Below are positions 43,849 through 55,726 of a stretch of 64,000 bases of DNA, piece by piece. Under the pieces are notes generated by a model that saw nothing but the letters and a program-made list of their open reading frames with translations, did not search any database and was not told the DNA's origin. Position 1 is the stretch's first letter, and every line of letters starts with the position of its first letter. Both the position numbers and the translations under genes were made by a program. This DNA is from Syngnathus acus (lineage: Eukaryota > Chordata > Actinopteri > Syngnathiformes > Syngnathidae): assembly GCF_901709675.1 (NCBI RefSeq), contig NC_051089.1, positions 18,970,008 through 19,034,007 on the forward strand, read 5' to 3'.

Positions 43849-45054
43849 CTAACATAAAAACATACATAGAGTAAAAACACAGCAACATAAAAACACTGGA
43901 TCTGGATCTGACTGGATTACTGAAATGTTGAAAATATGTTTAAAAGTAATGTTGTGTGTGATTTTAAACACACAGTTCTCAAATATACAAGTGCACATAC
44001 TCCTTTGGAGCATAGCGAATTCAGCCTCAAGCAACCATGGAGAGCCAACTAGAGTATAGCAGAGCCAACTGAGAAATAGGTCAGGGGACTGTGGCACAGT
44101 TTTCTTCAAAAACAGAGCGTAAATGCTAAATTCCCAATATTTTTTATACACACGCACGCACGCATGCACACACGCACACACAGACACGCACGCACGCACG
44201 CACACGCACACATGCTAATTACAATTTAAACAAATGTGGAATCAGCATAGGAGACTCCCTCTAAATCATTGCAGAAATCAATCCACTGATTGAATTATCA
44301 TTATTATTTTAGGAATATGTGAATAGCCCCCAGTCACCATCACACAACAGCGCACACAGGCACAAATATCCCGCTATGCCCTATTGTTTTGGCTTAAATT
44401 CTAGTCAAATACCAAAACAAAGAAAACTCCACCCATGCACACAGTTAGACTTGCACTTGTAATGAAAATCGTAATGAAAATTATGTAGCAAAGTAATGAA
44501 ATTATTGTATTACTTGAAACTACTGAAAATACTGTCTCACCTCCTGATTCCCTATGCAAAGTATATGTCTCATCTGAAGATCTTCAAGGTTACTTTTTTT
44601 CTTCATTTATTTTTTTTGTAGAAATAATGATTATTAACTTTTCTTTGATCAGTCAAATATGCTTTGTTTAAGTTGATAAAGTACATTGTATACATAACCG
44701 TGGACAAAATGGTTGGTATCCATCAGTTAAAGAAAGAAAACACACAGTGGACACAAAACCCCAAAGTAATAAATAAATGAATAAATAAAGTCAAACATTT
44801 ACTTTACAACAATAATATGTACTATGCATCCCCACTAATCTCAACAGGGCTTTCCAATTCATATGCATTTGTTAATTGTCCAGAAAAAGCCTGTAACTGT
44901 AAATGACATCACAGTGCCTGTTACACTTTACAAGTGTGTGTGTGTGTTTTCCATCAGCACACAGGGCATGTGATGCGTCAGTGCAGTAGTGTTGGAGTAG
45001 TAGTGGTTGGAGTTTGTGCATGCTGCCTCTGCTTGCCACTTTTCTGCTTTCAGC
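43849..45054. other. Intron sequence with CACG microsatellite
   Basis: A (CGCA)/(CACA) microsatellite lies at about 44147-44214. Otherwise AT-rich with no recognised features. Confidence 0.5.
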
Positions 45055-46034
45055 TACCGCCACCAGCTAGCCCTCTGTTTCTGGGGGTGAAAAGAGGAGT
45101 CGAGTGCATAAGCCTCCTCAGCCGGTACACAGCCTCTCCATTGCCAAGACTTGCACACGCCTCCTCGTGGCCACACACGGCAACTGGCACCCTGCGGTCC
45201 CAGGCTAATTTGTGCAGGATCTCGGAGCAGCAGTGGGCCCCAGAGATGCGGCATGTAGGCCCACCGGTGTGTGGACACGCCCTACTGCCCATCAACCACT
45301 GTCCCGGCTGTGGGTAAACAGCTACAGCTAGGGGTAAATAGTGAAGACCTCAACGGTGGACCAGGCGGAGGATGATGGCTGACCTAAGGGGAGGCGTCAC
45401 AACGGCTGGGAAGGCGGATGAAGGCTGCAGAAGAAAAGGGTCACCAGTCGTCTTGGTCTCCATATCACTGGATTCTGACCCCGATCTGTCAAGGACAGTG
45501 TGGTGACTGTCTGTGCACCAGTCTCCCCACTTTAAACAAAGTCACGCACAGGCGTCTTTTTCAGGGAATCCACCTCACATCCCGGATTAAAGTCCTGTGG
45601 CGACCAGTCAGTGGCAACGGTAGCAGGATTGTGAAGTCTGGAAGCCCCTAGACACAAGCTGGCACATCAGGCGGTGGATGTTAGATGATCGTTGAGCTCT
45701 TGGATCGAGGCAGAAAGAGCTCTTAGGTAGCTGCATCCACGACTGAGCAGCCCTGTTTAGGATTCACTCTGCTCACCCCTAACGGGGAAGGGGCTAGAAA
45801 AGGTGCCCTAAACATAGCCTGCCTCAAACCTCCCGACTGGATTACCGCGTTCAGAGGGATCACCAATATGCGGTCAAAAACACAGAAACATGAATTTTGG
45901 AGCCTGGAATGTGCGCACACTAATGGACAGTGTAACCAGTGATAGGCCGGAGAGGAGAACCGCCATCATTGCCAGGGAACTGAGAAGATGCCGAATTGAC
46001 TTGACATAGCTGCTCTTTCAGAAACCTGACGGCA

Positions 46035-47024
46035 GTGGAAGGTCATCTGAAGGAGGAAAAGGGTGGATACACTTTCTTCTGGAAAGGAAAGGCCACATAT
46101 GAGCCTAGGATCCATGGGGTTGGTTTTGCCATCAAGAACCAACTGATCAGTCAGCTCTCTGAACTCCCTGTGGGAATCAGTGAGCGCCTGATGACCCTCC
46201 GTCTGGTGCTGGCCAACAACCAGACGGCAACAGTTCTTAGTGCTTATGCACCTACCCTCGTTTCCGATGAGGAAGAAAAAGAGACCTTCTATGCCTGTCT
46301 GGATGAGGTATTGTCAAAAATCCCCAAGGAGGACAAGATCATTATGTTGGGAGATTTCAATGCCAGAGTGGGCCTCTGGAAGGGCACCATTGGAAAGGAA
46401 GGCATTGGAAACATCAACTCCAACGGGGTTTTGCTTCTTAGCAAATGTGCTCAATACGACCTTACCATCACCAATACCATCTTTCGCCAGAAGAACAAAC
46501 TCAAAGGTTCATGGAGACACCCTCGCTCTAAACAATGGCATCTTATTGACTATGTCATTGTCAGAGCCAGGGATCAGCGCGACGTGAGCATCACAAAAGC
46601 CATGATGGATTCAGAGGCCTGCTCGACAGATCACCGCCTGATACTATCCACGATGTCCATCAGACTCAAGAGGAAGAGGAGACTGCAAAAGAAGCAGAGA
46701 CTAAACCTTGAGAGCCTGAACGAAACTGCCACCCTGCAGCTGCTTCAGGCCTCTCTTGGAGAAAGCCTCAATCAGGAATACCCTGTGGACATTGAAGAAC
46801 ACTGGAGCCTGCTCAAGTCTTCCATCCTTGATACCTGCAGTGCCACTCTCGGGTACAAGTCCAGAAAGCTTCAGGACTGGTTTGATGAGAACGACACAGA
46901 GGTAGAACAGCTCATCTCCAAGAAAAGGGAAACCTTTCGTGTCTGGCAATATGTCATCACCTGCAAAGCAAAGAGACAGGCTCACACTAGAGCCAAGGCT
47001 GACGTCCAGAGTGAGGCAGATTAA
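46035..47024 (+). pseudogene. Zinc-finger LINE endonuclease
   Basis: The 329-codon frame has APE endonuclease blocks: YTFFWKGKATYEPRIHGVGF, IIMLGDFNARVG at about residue 104, WHLIDYVIVRARDQRDV and ACSTDHRLILST (TDH, about 195). A charged linker follows to RAKADVQSEAD. The real start is upstream, where NFGAWNVRTLMDSVTSD is read in another frame (45893-45945), so a frame shift lies between. The RT part follows in other frames (SWWTERVLEIQSLAHSGDTR from 47025). Confidence 0.87.
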
Positions 47025-47667
47025 AAACTCCTGGTGGACAGAAAGGGTACTGGAAATCCAGAGTTTGGCACACTCTGGTGACACCAGAGGCTATTTCAGT
47101 GCTATTAAGGCTGTCTACGGCCCAAGCCATCACAGCCAAAAAACCCTATGCTCTAAGGACAGGCAGGAGCTGTTGAAGGACAATGAGTCCATAAACAACC
47201 GGTGGAGAGAGCACTTTAAGGAACTCCTCAACCGTGACAGCACAACTCAGTCAGATTTCCTCAGTCACATCCTTCAGAGTCCCATCAGGGAAGACATGGG
47301 TGAACCTCCCAATTTAGCAGAGGTCCAAGATGCCATCAGGAGCCTGAAGACAACAAGGCCTCTGGGCCAGATGAGATCCCAGCTGAGGTCCTAAAGGAAG
47401 GTGGACCAGAGCTCCAGCGCCACCTCCATGCCTTCCTTCTGAAGGTCTGGGAAAAAGAAGTACTGCCCTCGGAGCACAGGGACACTCTAATAGTGACCAT
47501 TTTCAAGAAAGGGGACAAAGCGGATTGCGTAAACTATAGGGGCATCTCACTCCTTTCAACAGTTGGCAAAGTACTTGCTCGTGTTCTTGCCAATCGCCTA
47601 CTGCCACTCTCTGAGAAAGTTCTCCCAGAATCGCAGTGCGGTTTTCATCCATCTTTCATCCATACAT

Positions 47668-48828
47668 CTGCCCGCGGGCACCAGGTCGCCCGTGAGGACC
47701 GCATGAGTCGCCCGCAGGACTGTTCTAAAATTAGCTCAAATAGCGGCACTTGTCAGTGAGCTGCATCTATTTATTTTACAGTCAAACCTCGGTTCTCGAA
47801 CGTCCCGGTTCTCGAATAAATCGGAATTCGAACAAAAAATTTGAGATTTTTTTGCTTCGGTTCTCGAACAAAATTCTGAGGTCGAACCTCGCGATATGAG
47901 CCTGGAGGACCCGAGAAAACCCGACCGCGCGGCCCGGATGCCGAGTGACTCTGTTGTTATTGTATTTTCGTTACTTTGAGGATTGTATTGACCCTCATGC
48001 CTCCAAAGAAAGCAAGTGGGAGCAGTAAAGCCATCCTAAAACACAAAGACGCTCTTAAAACAATGCGACAGTGAGCGCCCGGCGCGCTGCGGCTGCGCGA
48101 TCGGACCAAATTGAGCTACCTGCGCACTGAGGTCCACTTAAATTTTGGAAAGTACATCAGGACTTTAAAAATATTTTCTAAATTTTAGCAACGGCTCTGT
48201 CACAATAATGCGACCAGCGCGGTGCAGTTGCGCGGTCGGCGACGCGCTACTGTTGTGCGTTCGGCAGTGCGCTGCAGTTGCGCGATCGGACAAAATTAAA
48301 CTCCTTGCGCACTTAGGTCCACTTAAATTTTGGAAAGTACATCAGGACTTTAAAATTTTTTTCTAAATTTCACCGACGGCTCTGTCACAATAATGCGACC
48401 AGCGCGGTGCAGTTGCGCGGTGGGCGACATGTTACGGTTGCGCGTTTAGCGGTGCGCTGCAGTTGCGCGATCGGACAAATACGTGCAAATAAAAAAATGC
48501 TTAACAAAGGCGGGTTTTTTTTGTCTTGAAACGGATTACATTTTTTTCCATTATTTGTAATTGGAAAAATAGATTCGGAATTCGACCGATTCGCTTCTCG
48601 AACCGCCTTCTGGAACGGATTGTGGTCAAAAACCAAGGTTTGACTGTATTTTTGCTATTCTTGTTAAAATCACACTTAAATGTGAACTGGAAATGACAAT
48701 AATAACACATAGTGAAAGCCAAATTGAGCAAATTGGCTATATCAGAAGTGTGTGTCAAACTGGTAGCCCTTTGCCTTAATCAGTACCCAGGAAGTAGCTC
48801 TCGGTTTAAGAAAGGTTGGTGACCCCTG
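47668..48828 (-). mobile_element. hAT MITE with a Tigger-like element inside
   Basis: The right end GGTTGGTGACCCCTG and body phrases GCCCGCGGGCACCAGGTCGC and GAAGTAGCTCTCGG are those of a common fish hAT MITE. The left end is truncated by about 20 bp. The Tigger-like element at 47779-48646 occupies its middle. Confidence 0.75.
47779..48646. mobile_element. Tigger-like element, CAGTCAAACCTCGGTT family, TA TSD
   Basis: Ends CAGTCAAACCTCGGTTCTCG and AACCAAGGTTTGACTG with TA at 47777-47778 and 48647-48648. Inside, a unit of about 190 bp (GCGCGGTGCAGTTGCGCGG, GTCCACTTAAATTTTGGAAA) occurs more than once in tandem. No transposase. Related copies at 20859 and 62102. Confidence 0.88.
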
Positions 48829-49654
48829 ATCTAGAGGCACTACAGACATGAATTTTACAGCACGCCAACTCCAGGTGAAATGCCGTCAGCATAAACAGCC
48901 ATTGTTCATGGCTTTCATAGACCTGACAAAGGCCTTTGACACGGTGGATCGCCAGGCCCTATGGAGCATTCTTCTGAGGTATGGTTGCCCGGATAAATAC
49001 GTCTACGTGTCTCACTGTAGAGACAGGGGTCAAACAGGGATGCATCATTGCACCCACCCTGTTCTCTGTCTTCATTGCCGCCATACTCCACCTCATTGAC
49101 GATGAACTACCACAGGGAATCCCAATTTGGTACAGAAGGCTCTTCAACCTGAACAGGTTCAAAGCCAAAACCATGATCAGAACCACCACGATCATGGAGC
49201 TCCAGTATGTCATGCCATTGCAGCACACTCTGCAGAAGACCTCCAGGGCATCCTGAACTCCTTTGCTAAGGCATACAGAGCCCTGGGTCTGACCATGAAC
49301 ATCAAGAACACCCAGGTGCTACATCAACCCCCTCCCAACCAGCCATCTACTCCGCCCATCATAAATGTGGACAACACTGCACTTGAAAATGCTGACCACT
49401 TCCTCTACCTCTGAAGCCTTCTCTCCTCCAAAGCGGACATTGACTCTGAGGTCAACCATCGCCTGAGCTGTGCCAGTGGAGCGTACGCCAGACTCTGGAA
49501 AAGAGTCTTTGAAGACAGAGACCTCCGGGTTGACACCAAGTTCCTGGTTTACAAAGCTGTGGTTCTCCCCAGAATCATGGACAACCTACAGCAGGCACCT
49601 AAGAGCTCTTGAACAGCACCACCAGAGAACCTTGAAGAAAATACTCAGGATCAA

Positions 49655-51586
49655 ATGGGAGGACAGACGCACAAACACCAACACCGTTCTGCCCTACCGT
49701 CAATTCATCTGGCGAATGTCCGCTCCCTGGCGAACAAGATGGACGAACTGCTGCTCCTCACTTCAAGGAACACGGACTTCAGCAGATCCGCCGCGCTGTG
49801 CTTTGTTGAAACGTGGCTCAGCGAACGAACCCCCCACCACGCCGTGGAGCTAGCGGGGTTTCGGCTAACGCGTGCAGATCGCAGCGCGGAGCTCTCCGGA
49901 AAATCAAAGGGAGGTGGTCTCTGTTTCTACATTAATGAACGTTGGTGTACTGATGTCACGGTGTTGAAAGAGTTTTGCAGCCCTCTCCTAGAAACACTTT
50001 TCATAAACTGCCGGCCGTTCTATTCACCACGGGAGTTCTCCTCGATCGTCATGGCGGCTGTTTACATTCCACCACACGCACGTGCGAGTGAAGCCACGCA
50101 GATGCTGGCTGACCAGGTAACAGACATGGAGAAACTTCTACCAAATTCACTAATCATTGTTCTGGGTGATCTTAACAGGGCGAACCTCGCACACGAACTC
50201 CCCAAATACAGACAGCACGTAACGTGTCCCACCAGAGGGGCACAGACTTTGGACCACTGCTACACCGTGATCAAGGATGCATACCACTCTGCGGCTCGTG
50301 CAGCTTTAGGACTCTCGGACCACTGTCTAGTTCATCTGATCCCAGCCTACAGGCAGAAACTAAAAACTTCTAAGCCTGTGGTGAGGACTGTAAGGAAGTG
50401 GACAGTGGAGTCAAGGCAGGACCTCCAAGCCTGCTTTGACTGCACCGATTGGGGAGTTTTCGAAGCTGCAACTTCAGACTTGCATGAACTCACTGACACT
50501 GTCACATCATACATCAGTTTTTGTGAGGATCTGTGTGTGCAGACTAAGACCTTCTGCACGTACAACAACGACAAACCTTGGTTTACACCGAACCTCAGGA
50601 GGCTGCGCAAAGTCAAGGAGGAGGCCTACAGGAGCGGCGACCGCGACCTGTTCAAGCAGACCAGAAACACACTGAACCGAGAGGTCAGGGAAGCCAGGAG
50701 GTGTTACGGGGAGAACCTGAAGAGACACCTCTCTGTCAACCCTGATCCCTCAACAATGTGGAAAGGTCTGCAGAGCATCACGGGCTTCAAGAAACGAACC
50801 CCCCGTCCTGTGGAGAGCCCAAGGCTTGCTAACCAGCTAAACAGGTTCTACTGCAGGTTTGATCGGTCCTCCCACACAACGGGACTTCCTGCAGCACAAT
50901 CTACATACTCGCCTCTCCCCACAACTGCTCTGTCCACACCTCTATCATCGTTGTCACCCACTCTCTCTCTTGCAGAGGCCGCGCCCGCACTCCAGATCCG
51001 CGAGGAGGAAGTGCGCCAGATGTTCCGGAGACAAAAGACCAGGAAGGCACCGGGCCCAGATGGCGTGTCACCTTCCTGCTTGAAAGTCTGCGCTGAGCAG
51101 CTGGCGCCCACCTTTGCACGGATCTTCAACCGTTCTCTGGAGCTGTGTGAGGTGCACTCGTGCTTCAAGAGCTCCACCATTGTTCCAGTGGCCAAGAAGC
51201 CCGCCATCACAGGTTTGAATGACTATAGACCTGTCGCACTGACATCTGTGGTCATGAAATCTTTAGAGAGGTTAGTGCTGAACCACCTGAAGGATGTCAC
51301 GGGCCCCCTGCTTGACCCCCTCCAGTTTGCCTACCGGGCAAACAGGTCGGTGGATGATGCGGTCAACATGGGACTGCACTACATCCTGGACCACCTGGAC
51401 ACCCCAGGAACGTACGCCAGGATCCTGTTCGTGGACTTCAGCTCGGCGTTCAACACCATCGCTCCTGACATCCTCCAACAGAAGCTCATCCAGCTTGCGG
51501 TGCCTGCCTCCACCTGTCAGTGGATCACCAGCTTCCTGACCAACAGGAGACAGACAGCGTGTGAGGCTGGGGGGCATCACATCTGA
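49655..51586 (+). pseudogene. Rex1-like endonuclease and N-terminal RT
   Basis: The 643-codon frame includes the endonuclease (ETWLSERTPHHAVELAG, about 52; VLGDLNRANLAHEL, about 167; GLSDHCLVHL, about 219). RT follows with RKAPGPDGVSPSCLKVCAEQ, NDYRPVALTSVVMKSLERLV (about 521) and [13 protein letters not shown] (about 590). It ends out of frame at ACEAGGHHI because GACAGACAGCG carries an extra ACAG compared with GACAGCAT in the sister copy (37968). The first ten or so codons belong to the host LINE. Confidence 0.92.
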
Positions 51587-52742
51587 CACCCGGACCACCA
51601 ATACTGGAGCCCCTCAGGGGTGCGTTCTCTCCCCACTGCTCTTCTCTCTCTACACCAAAGATTTCTCCTCAGGTGACTCTCCTGTGAAGCTCCTGAAGTA
51701 TGCTGACGACACCACTCTCATCGGACTGATCCAGGACGGTGATGAGACTGCGTACAGACAGGAGGTGGAGCGGCTGGTCCACTGGTGCAGCCAAAACCAC
51801 CTGGAGCTGAACCCGCTCAAGACCATGGAGATGACAGTGGACTTCAGGCGAGACCCTTCACCACCTCTACCCCTCACCATCCGCAGTAATACTATTCTCT
51901 CCACGGACACCTTCAAGTTCCTGGGAACCACAATCTCTCGGGACCTGAAATGGACCGGCCACATAGACTCTGTCCGGAAGAAGGCCCAGCAGAGGCTGTA
52001 CTTCCTGAGACAGCTCAAGAAGTTCAACCTGCCGCGAGAGCTTCTGAAGACCTTCTACACTGCCATCATCCAGTCTGTCCTCTGCACCTCCATCACTGTC
52101 TGGTTTGGATCGGCCTCCAAACAAGACAAGCACAGACTGCAACGGACAATCAGGACTGCAGAAAAGATAATTGGAATCAACCTCCCATCTATCCAAGACT
52201 TGTACCTCTCCAGGACCAGGAAACGTGCAAGGAACATCTCTACAGACCCTTCTCACCCAGGTTGCAGTCTGTTTGAACTACTCCCCTCCGGACGGCGTTA
52301 TAGAGCTCGGTACGCCAAAACCAGCAGACACAGAGACAGCTTCTTCCCCCAGGCTGTTGCTCTGATGAACTCACACCACTCTTAGAGTCTCAGAGTCATT
52401 ACTGTGCAATAACATCCTGCTCTCCACACCTTTTTTGAATTTGTCTACACTGTTTGTACTTTGTGTCCTCTCTGCATCCATTGCAGCCTGGTCATCCTGG
52501 ATAAGGGACCTTCCCATCTGTGGTCTCTTCTCAAGGTTTCTCAGTTCCCCTAGCTGGAGTTTTGAGTTCTTCCTTGCCCTCTTGGGAGTTTAAGATCAGG
52601 GGATGTTTGAGAATATTTGCCATTTTTCACATGTCCTGAGTGTTGTTAGTCACCTAAATGTTGAACGGAGGCTGTGATTTACCGAAGTCAAATTCCTTGT
52701 TTGGCAAGCTCAAACATGGCGAATAAAAAACTCTTGAATCTT
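49689..52742 (+). mobile_element. Rex1-like LINE, almost intact
   Basis: Starts just before the endonuclease (SIHLANVRSLANKMDELLLL) and ends with TTTGGCAAGCTCAAACATGG and AATAAAAAACTCTTGAATCT. Both flanks share CGTTCTG, consistent with a decayed TSD in the host LINE. Two long frames cover the protein with one break. Confidence 0.92.
51561..52385 (+). pseudogene. Rex1-like RT catalytic and C-terminal part
   Basis: The 274-codon frame continues the protein: GAPQGCVLSPLLFSLYTKDF, KLLKYADDTTLIGL (catalytic YADD at about 46), NPLKTMEMTVDFRRD, FLGTTISRDLKWTGHIDSVR, and the C-terminal LYFLRQLKKFNLP and LPSGRRYRARYA. All motifs are intact. It overlaps the upstream frame by 26 bp and is separated from it only by the 4-bp duplication. 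Confidence 0.92.
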
Positions 52743-53203
52743 GAACCAGCGTTCTGGAGGAAGCCAGGATACCGAGCATCACCACCTTAATAATGCAGCA
52801 CCAACTCCGATGGACAGGACATCTGATCCGCATGGCTGACACCCGCCTCCCCAAACAGATGTTATACTCCCAGCTGGAGAGAGGTCCGCGAGCCCCAGGT
52901 GGGCAAAAGAAACGTTTCAAGGAAAACCTCAAGACCAATCTCAAGAAATTCCAAATAACATCTCAGGACTGGGAGCGCATCGCCTTGAACAGGAACAGCT
53001 GGAGGACAGCGGTGCAAGAAGGTGCACCACATCACGAAAAGGAACTCCGCCGTGTCGCAGAAACCAAACGACAACTCCATGAGGAAAGACAAAAACAGGC
53101 TCCAGCACGACCACAACCCACCACCACTTTCCCCTGCCCACACTGCACAAAAATATGTGGATCCCGGATCGGCCTCTATGCCCACCTGCGGACCCACAAG
53201 TAG
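52743..53203 (+). pseudogene. Zinc-finger LINE C-terminus (C2H2 finger)
   Basis: After the Rex1-like insertion the frame resumes ITTLIMQHQLRWTGHLIRMA, DTRLPKQMLYSQLERGPRAP and GGQKKRFKENLKTNLKKF. It ends with a C2H2 finger, FPCPHCTKICGSRIGLYAHL, followed by RTHK and a stop. The finger is likely to bind nucleic acid during integration (inference). This last part is undamaged. Confidence 0.87.
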
Positions 53204-53275
53204 ACGACCCCGAGAAGAAGACAGTCATACTCATCCCGAGTGACCGCCGATGATGATGATGATAAGTTTAAAGAC

Positions 53276-53801
53276 ATGATGCTAATTAGAGGGCACACCT
53301 CGGTTGAATATCTCTCCATGCTCAAAATATTTTCCATCTTTTCTAGGGGTACCATCATTTTTAACTTGCATTGGTTAATTTTCATATTTAAACATTTTGT
53401 GATTTACAAGTTATTTTTGTGACCACTGTGGGTTTTTCTTTCAATAGAAGAGGAGCATCAATGATTTTGCGCATATAGTTTTAATGGGGTAGTGTTTATC
53501 AAGTCTGATTCACAGTCAAAAGGTTTTGGGTTTACGGTGTCTTTACTGTGCCCATAGATGTGCATCTACTATGTGAGAATTGTCTCTCTCCATGAGCCCT
53601 ACGATTGATTGGTGGCCAGTGCAGCATGAATCCTGCCTCTCACTCAAAAGTATTTTGGGATAGACCTAGCTTATGACCCTAAATAGAATAAGCATTACAC
53701 ATTATAGACTACAAATGATGTCGCAGGACATCTTTGACATTATAGCATTTAATCTGTTATAGATTGATGGAAAAAGTAACATTTATTCACATTTACTCTA
53801 C
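53276..53801. other. Unassigned intron sequence
   Basis: Between the LINE end and the anoctamin exon at 53802. Nothing recognised. Confidence 0.4.
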
Positions 53802-53873
53802 CTTAGCCATTGAATTTTCCAGTCTCTTTGCTTTTTGCATGACACGGAGCTCATACTCGGCTCGGTTGTGGTC
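53802..53873 (-). CDS. ano1: Anoctamin exon: first intracellular loop
   Basis: This 72-nt, phase 0/0 exon has acceptor tttcag and donor GTAGAG. It codes for DHNRAEYELRVMQKAKRLEN then SMAK. It matches the DHPRAEYEARVLEKSLKKE segment of ANO1 in position and charge pattern. It lies between a zinc-finger LINE (ends about 53275) and a hAT repeat (from 53936), so a very short exon has survived between large insertions. The 26-residue alternative segment d of ANO1 that can follow this point was not found. Confidence 0.92.
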
Positions 53874-54440
53874 CTGAAAAAGACATCAGTTAATCATGTT
53901 CATTAACCTCGAAGGTTGTGATATATATACGTATATCAGGGACGTGCGGTCAGAGGAGGCAAGGGAGGCCCCTGCTATTATGAAATGGGGAAAAAACAAA
54001 TTCAAATATTTTTATTATAAAGTCGTTTTCCTTTTAATTTCAATAGTTTTGTATCATTTTGAACCAAAATCGCTGAATTTTTATAGTTATTTTAAAACCG
54101 AAGACGATTCGCTCGGAGGAGCCAACTTCCTGTCTAGCCTCCTCTGAGGATTGTGTAATCACACGGCTGCCTATGTTGACAGGCTATGCAGTTAGACAGA
54201 ACTGCTCTGTCTTTATGTCGCTGTTTAAGTGTTCAAACACTGTGGCTATATTAACTAATTTCCGTAGTTAAACTGGTGTATATAATGTGATTTTTGTCAT
54301 CTGTCTGTAACGTCGTGTTTCTTTAGATGAACAAAACGGCTTTGAAAAGAGATCTTACGGAGGCTACGAAAAAAGGTTCTCCAGCCTTATGGCAGGGGGT
54401 GCTAGTGATCCCTGGATGCTTCATGCGCCTACCTGTAGAA

Positions 54441-54654
54441 CAGGGGTGGGCAATTCCGGTCCTCGAGGGCCGGTGTCCTGCATGTTTTCTATGTCACCCT
54501 GTTGTAACACACCTGATTCAAATGGTCAGATAACTAGCAAGGTCTGCAGAAGCTGGATAACAATCCTGATCATTTGAATCAGGTGTGTTGCAGCAGGGAG
54601 ACCTATAAAACATGCAGGACACCGGCCCTCAAGGACCGGAATTGCCCACCCCTG
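54441..54654. mobile_element. hAT MITE with exact TSD
   Basis: Ends CAGGGGTGGGCAATTCCGGT and ACCGGAATTGCCCACCCCTG, 214 bp. TSD CTGTAGAA at 54433-54440 and 54655-54662. The inner parts are also complementary (CACACCTGATTCAAATG and CATTTGAATCAGGTGTG), so it can form a long hairpin. Confidence 0.97.
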
Positions 54655-54775
54655 CTGTAGAATAAGAGATCTCCAGTTAAAGTTTACAGTGAACAACTGA
54701 GGAGCAGTCGTCCATTTGTTTCGTTTCACATTTGTTTTGTTTTTTTGTTTTTTTCGTTTTTACATTTCATTTTAC

Positions 54776-54946
54776 AATGGAGGATTACATATCCAAAAGA
54801 TTTTCAACGATGGCTTTTCGGTCGAAGCAGGAGGTCATCAGTAAAGGAAGAGCAGCTCTTGAGTTAAAAGGTTTGATTCGGACAACGGGACTTAGGAGCA
54901 TGTCTTTTCAAACGGAGTGGTACGCACGATCGAAAACAAGTTTTTG
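54776..54946 (+). pseudogene. hAT-like (TTF/ZMYM1-type) transposase start
   Basis: Reads MEDYISKRFSTMAFRSKQEV, ISKGRAALELKGLIRTTG and SMSFQTEWYARSKTSF. The RSF...WY pattern resembles the TTF-type zinc finger of ZMYM1-like hAT transposases. The frame ends before the Cys residues of that finger. About 57 codons are left; it is a relic. Confidence 0.6.
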
Positions 54947-55151
54947 ATTCCATCTGCTTTATTGAGTCATTTTATGTGTGAAGACTGCTGATATGACATT
55001 TTAATTAAAATAGTTCAAATTAAATAATGAATAAGCCACACTAGAGCAGCGTTCCCCAACCTTTTTTGTGACACGGTTAGGTGCCGGACAAATTTTACCG
55101 GGGGGGGGAGACGTCAGTGCCTCCCCAGTCATGAACCTCACTGCACGTCAC

Positions 55152-55189
<38 letters not shown>

Positions 55190-55397
55190 CACACCACACA
55201 CGTCTCCAGACACACGCTTTGATTACAGTATAGAAAACTGACACTATCACACCCTTTACTCATCAATATTTCCCTACATTCACAACATCACTAACATAGT
55301 TATAATTCACAGGACTAATGCCACCTTTTGCTGAAATGTATCCGCTGAGAGCAAAATAATATCTACTTAATATTCCATGTTTACAGAATGTTTACAT

Positions 55398-55718
55398 CAG
55401 TGGTTCTTAACCTGGGTTTGATCGAACCCTAGGGTTTCGGTAGGTCGGTCTCAAGGGTTTGGCAGAGGTCCGAACACACCCGTATGTCGTGTAAATTTGT
55501 GATGACGCATTAGTCACACTGATGTCCTGGTTTGTAATTTTTTGTGAGTTCATGCATTGTGTTGGTTTAGTTCTTTGCATGGCTCATTTTGTGCATCGGT
55601 AAAAAAATCGGTCTTAAATTTTATTTTTTATTTTTTTATTTTTACTAAAGAGGGGTTTGGTGAATGCGCATATGAAACTGATGGAGTTCGGTGCCTCCAA
55701 CAAGGTTAAGAACCACTG
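55398..55718. mobile_element. hAT MITE (CAGTGGTTCTTAACC), exact TSD
   Basis: Ends CAGTGGTTCTTAACCTGGG and AAGGTTAAGAACCACTG; TSD GTTTACAT at 55390-55397 and 55719-55726. 321 bp, non-coding. Confidence 0.96.
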
Positions 55719-55726
55719 GTTTACAT

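Larger units (their letters stand above)
47025..49650 (+). pseudogene. Zinc-finger LINE reverse transcriptase, broken
   Basis: RT blocks in changing frames: DKADCVNYRGISLLSTVGKV, LPESQCGFHPS up to 47650, then after the insertions MNFTARQLQVKCRQHKQPLF, MAFIDLTKAFDTVDRQALW at 48848 and GVKQGCIIAPTLFSVFIAAI. The catalytic YADD position reads YVMP or is out of frame (49205). Later AHSAEDLQGILNSFAKAYRA and RLWKRVFEDRDLRV follow. At least five frame changes. Confidence 0.85.
45055..53275 (+). mobile_element. Zinc-finger APE-type LINE with three nested insertions
   Basis: The 5' UTR (45055-45890) ends with ACATGAATTTTGGAGCCTGG, an endonuclease start. Endonuclease, RT and a C-terminal C2H2 finger follow, ending in a GATGAT tail. 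A hAT element with a Tigger-like element inside (47668-48828) splits the RT, and a Rex1-like LINE (49689-52742) splits the C-terminal part. I do not know the exact clade. Confidence 0.87.
53936..55152 (+). mobile_element. hAT-like repeat, copy 2 (filled site)
   Basis: Begins CAGGGACGTGCGGTCAGAGG and ends TGAACCTCACTGCACGTCACT, imperfect inverted ends. It is the same family as 22140-22862, in opposite orientation and longer. It codes for the start of a transposase-like protein at 54776 and carries a MITE at 54441. A fragment of another hAT end lies near 55045 (GTTCCCCAACCTTTTTTGTG). A TA microsatellite follows at 55153-55190. Confidence 0.82.
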
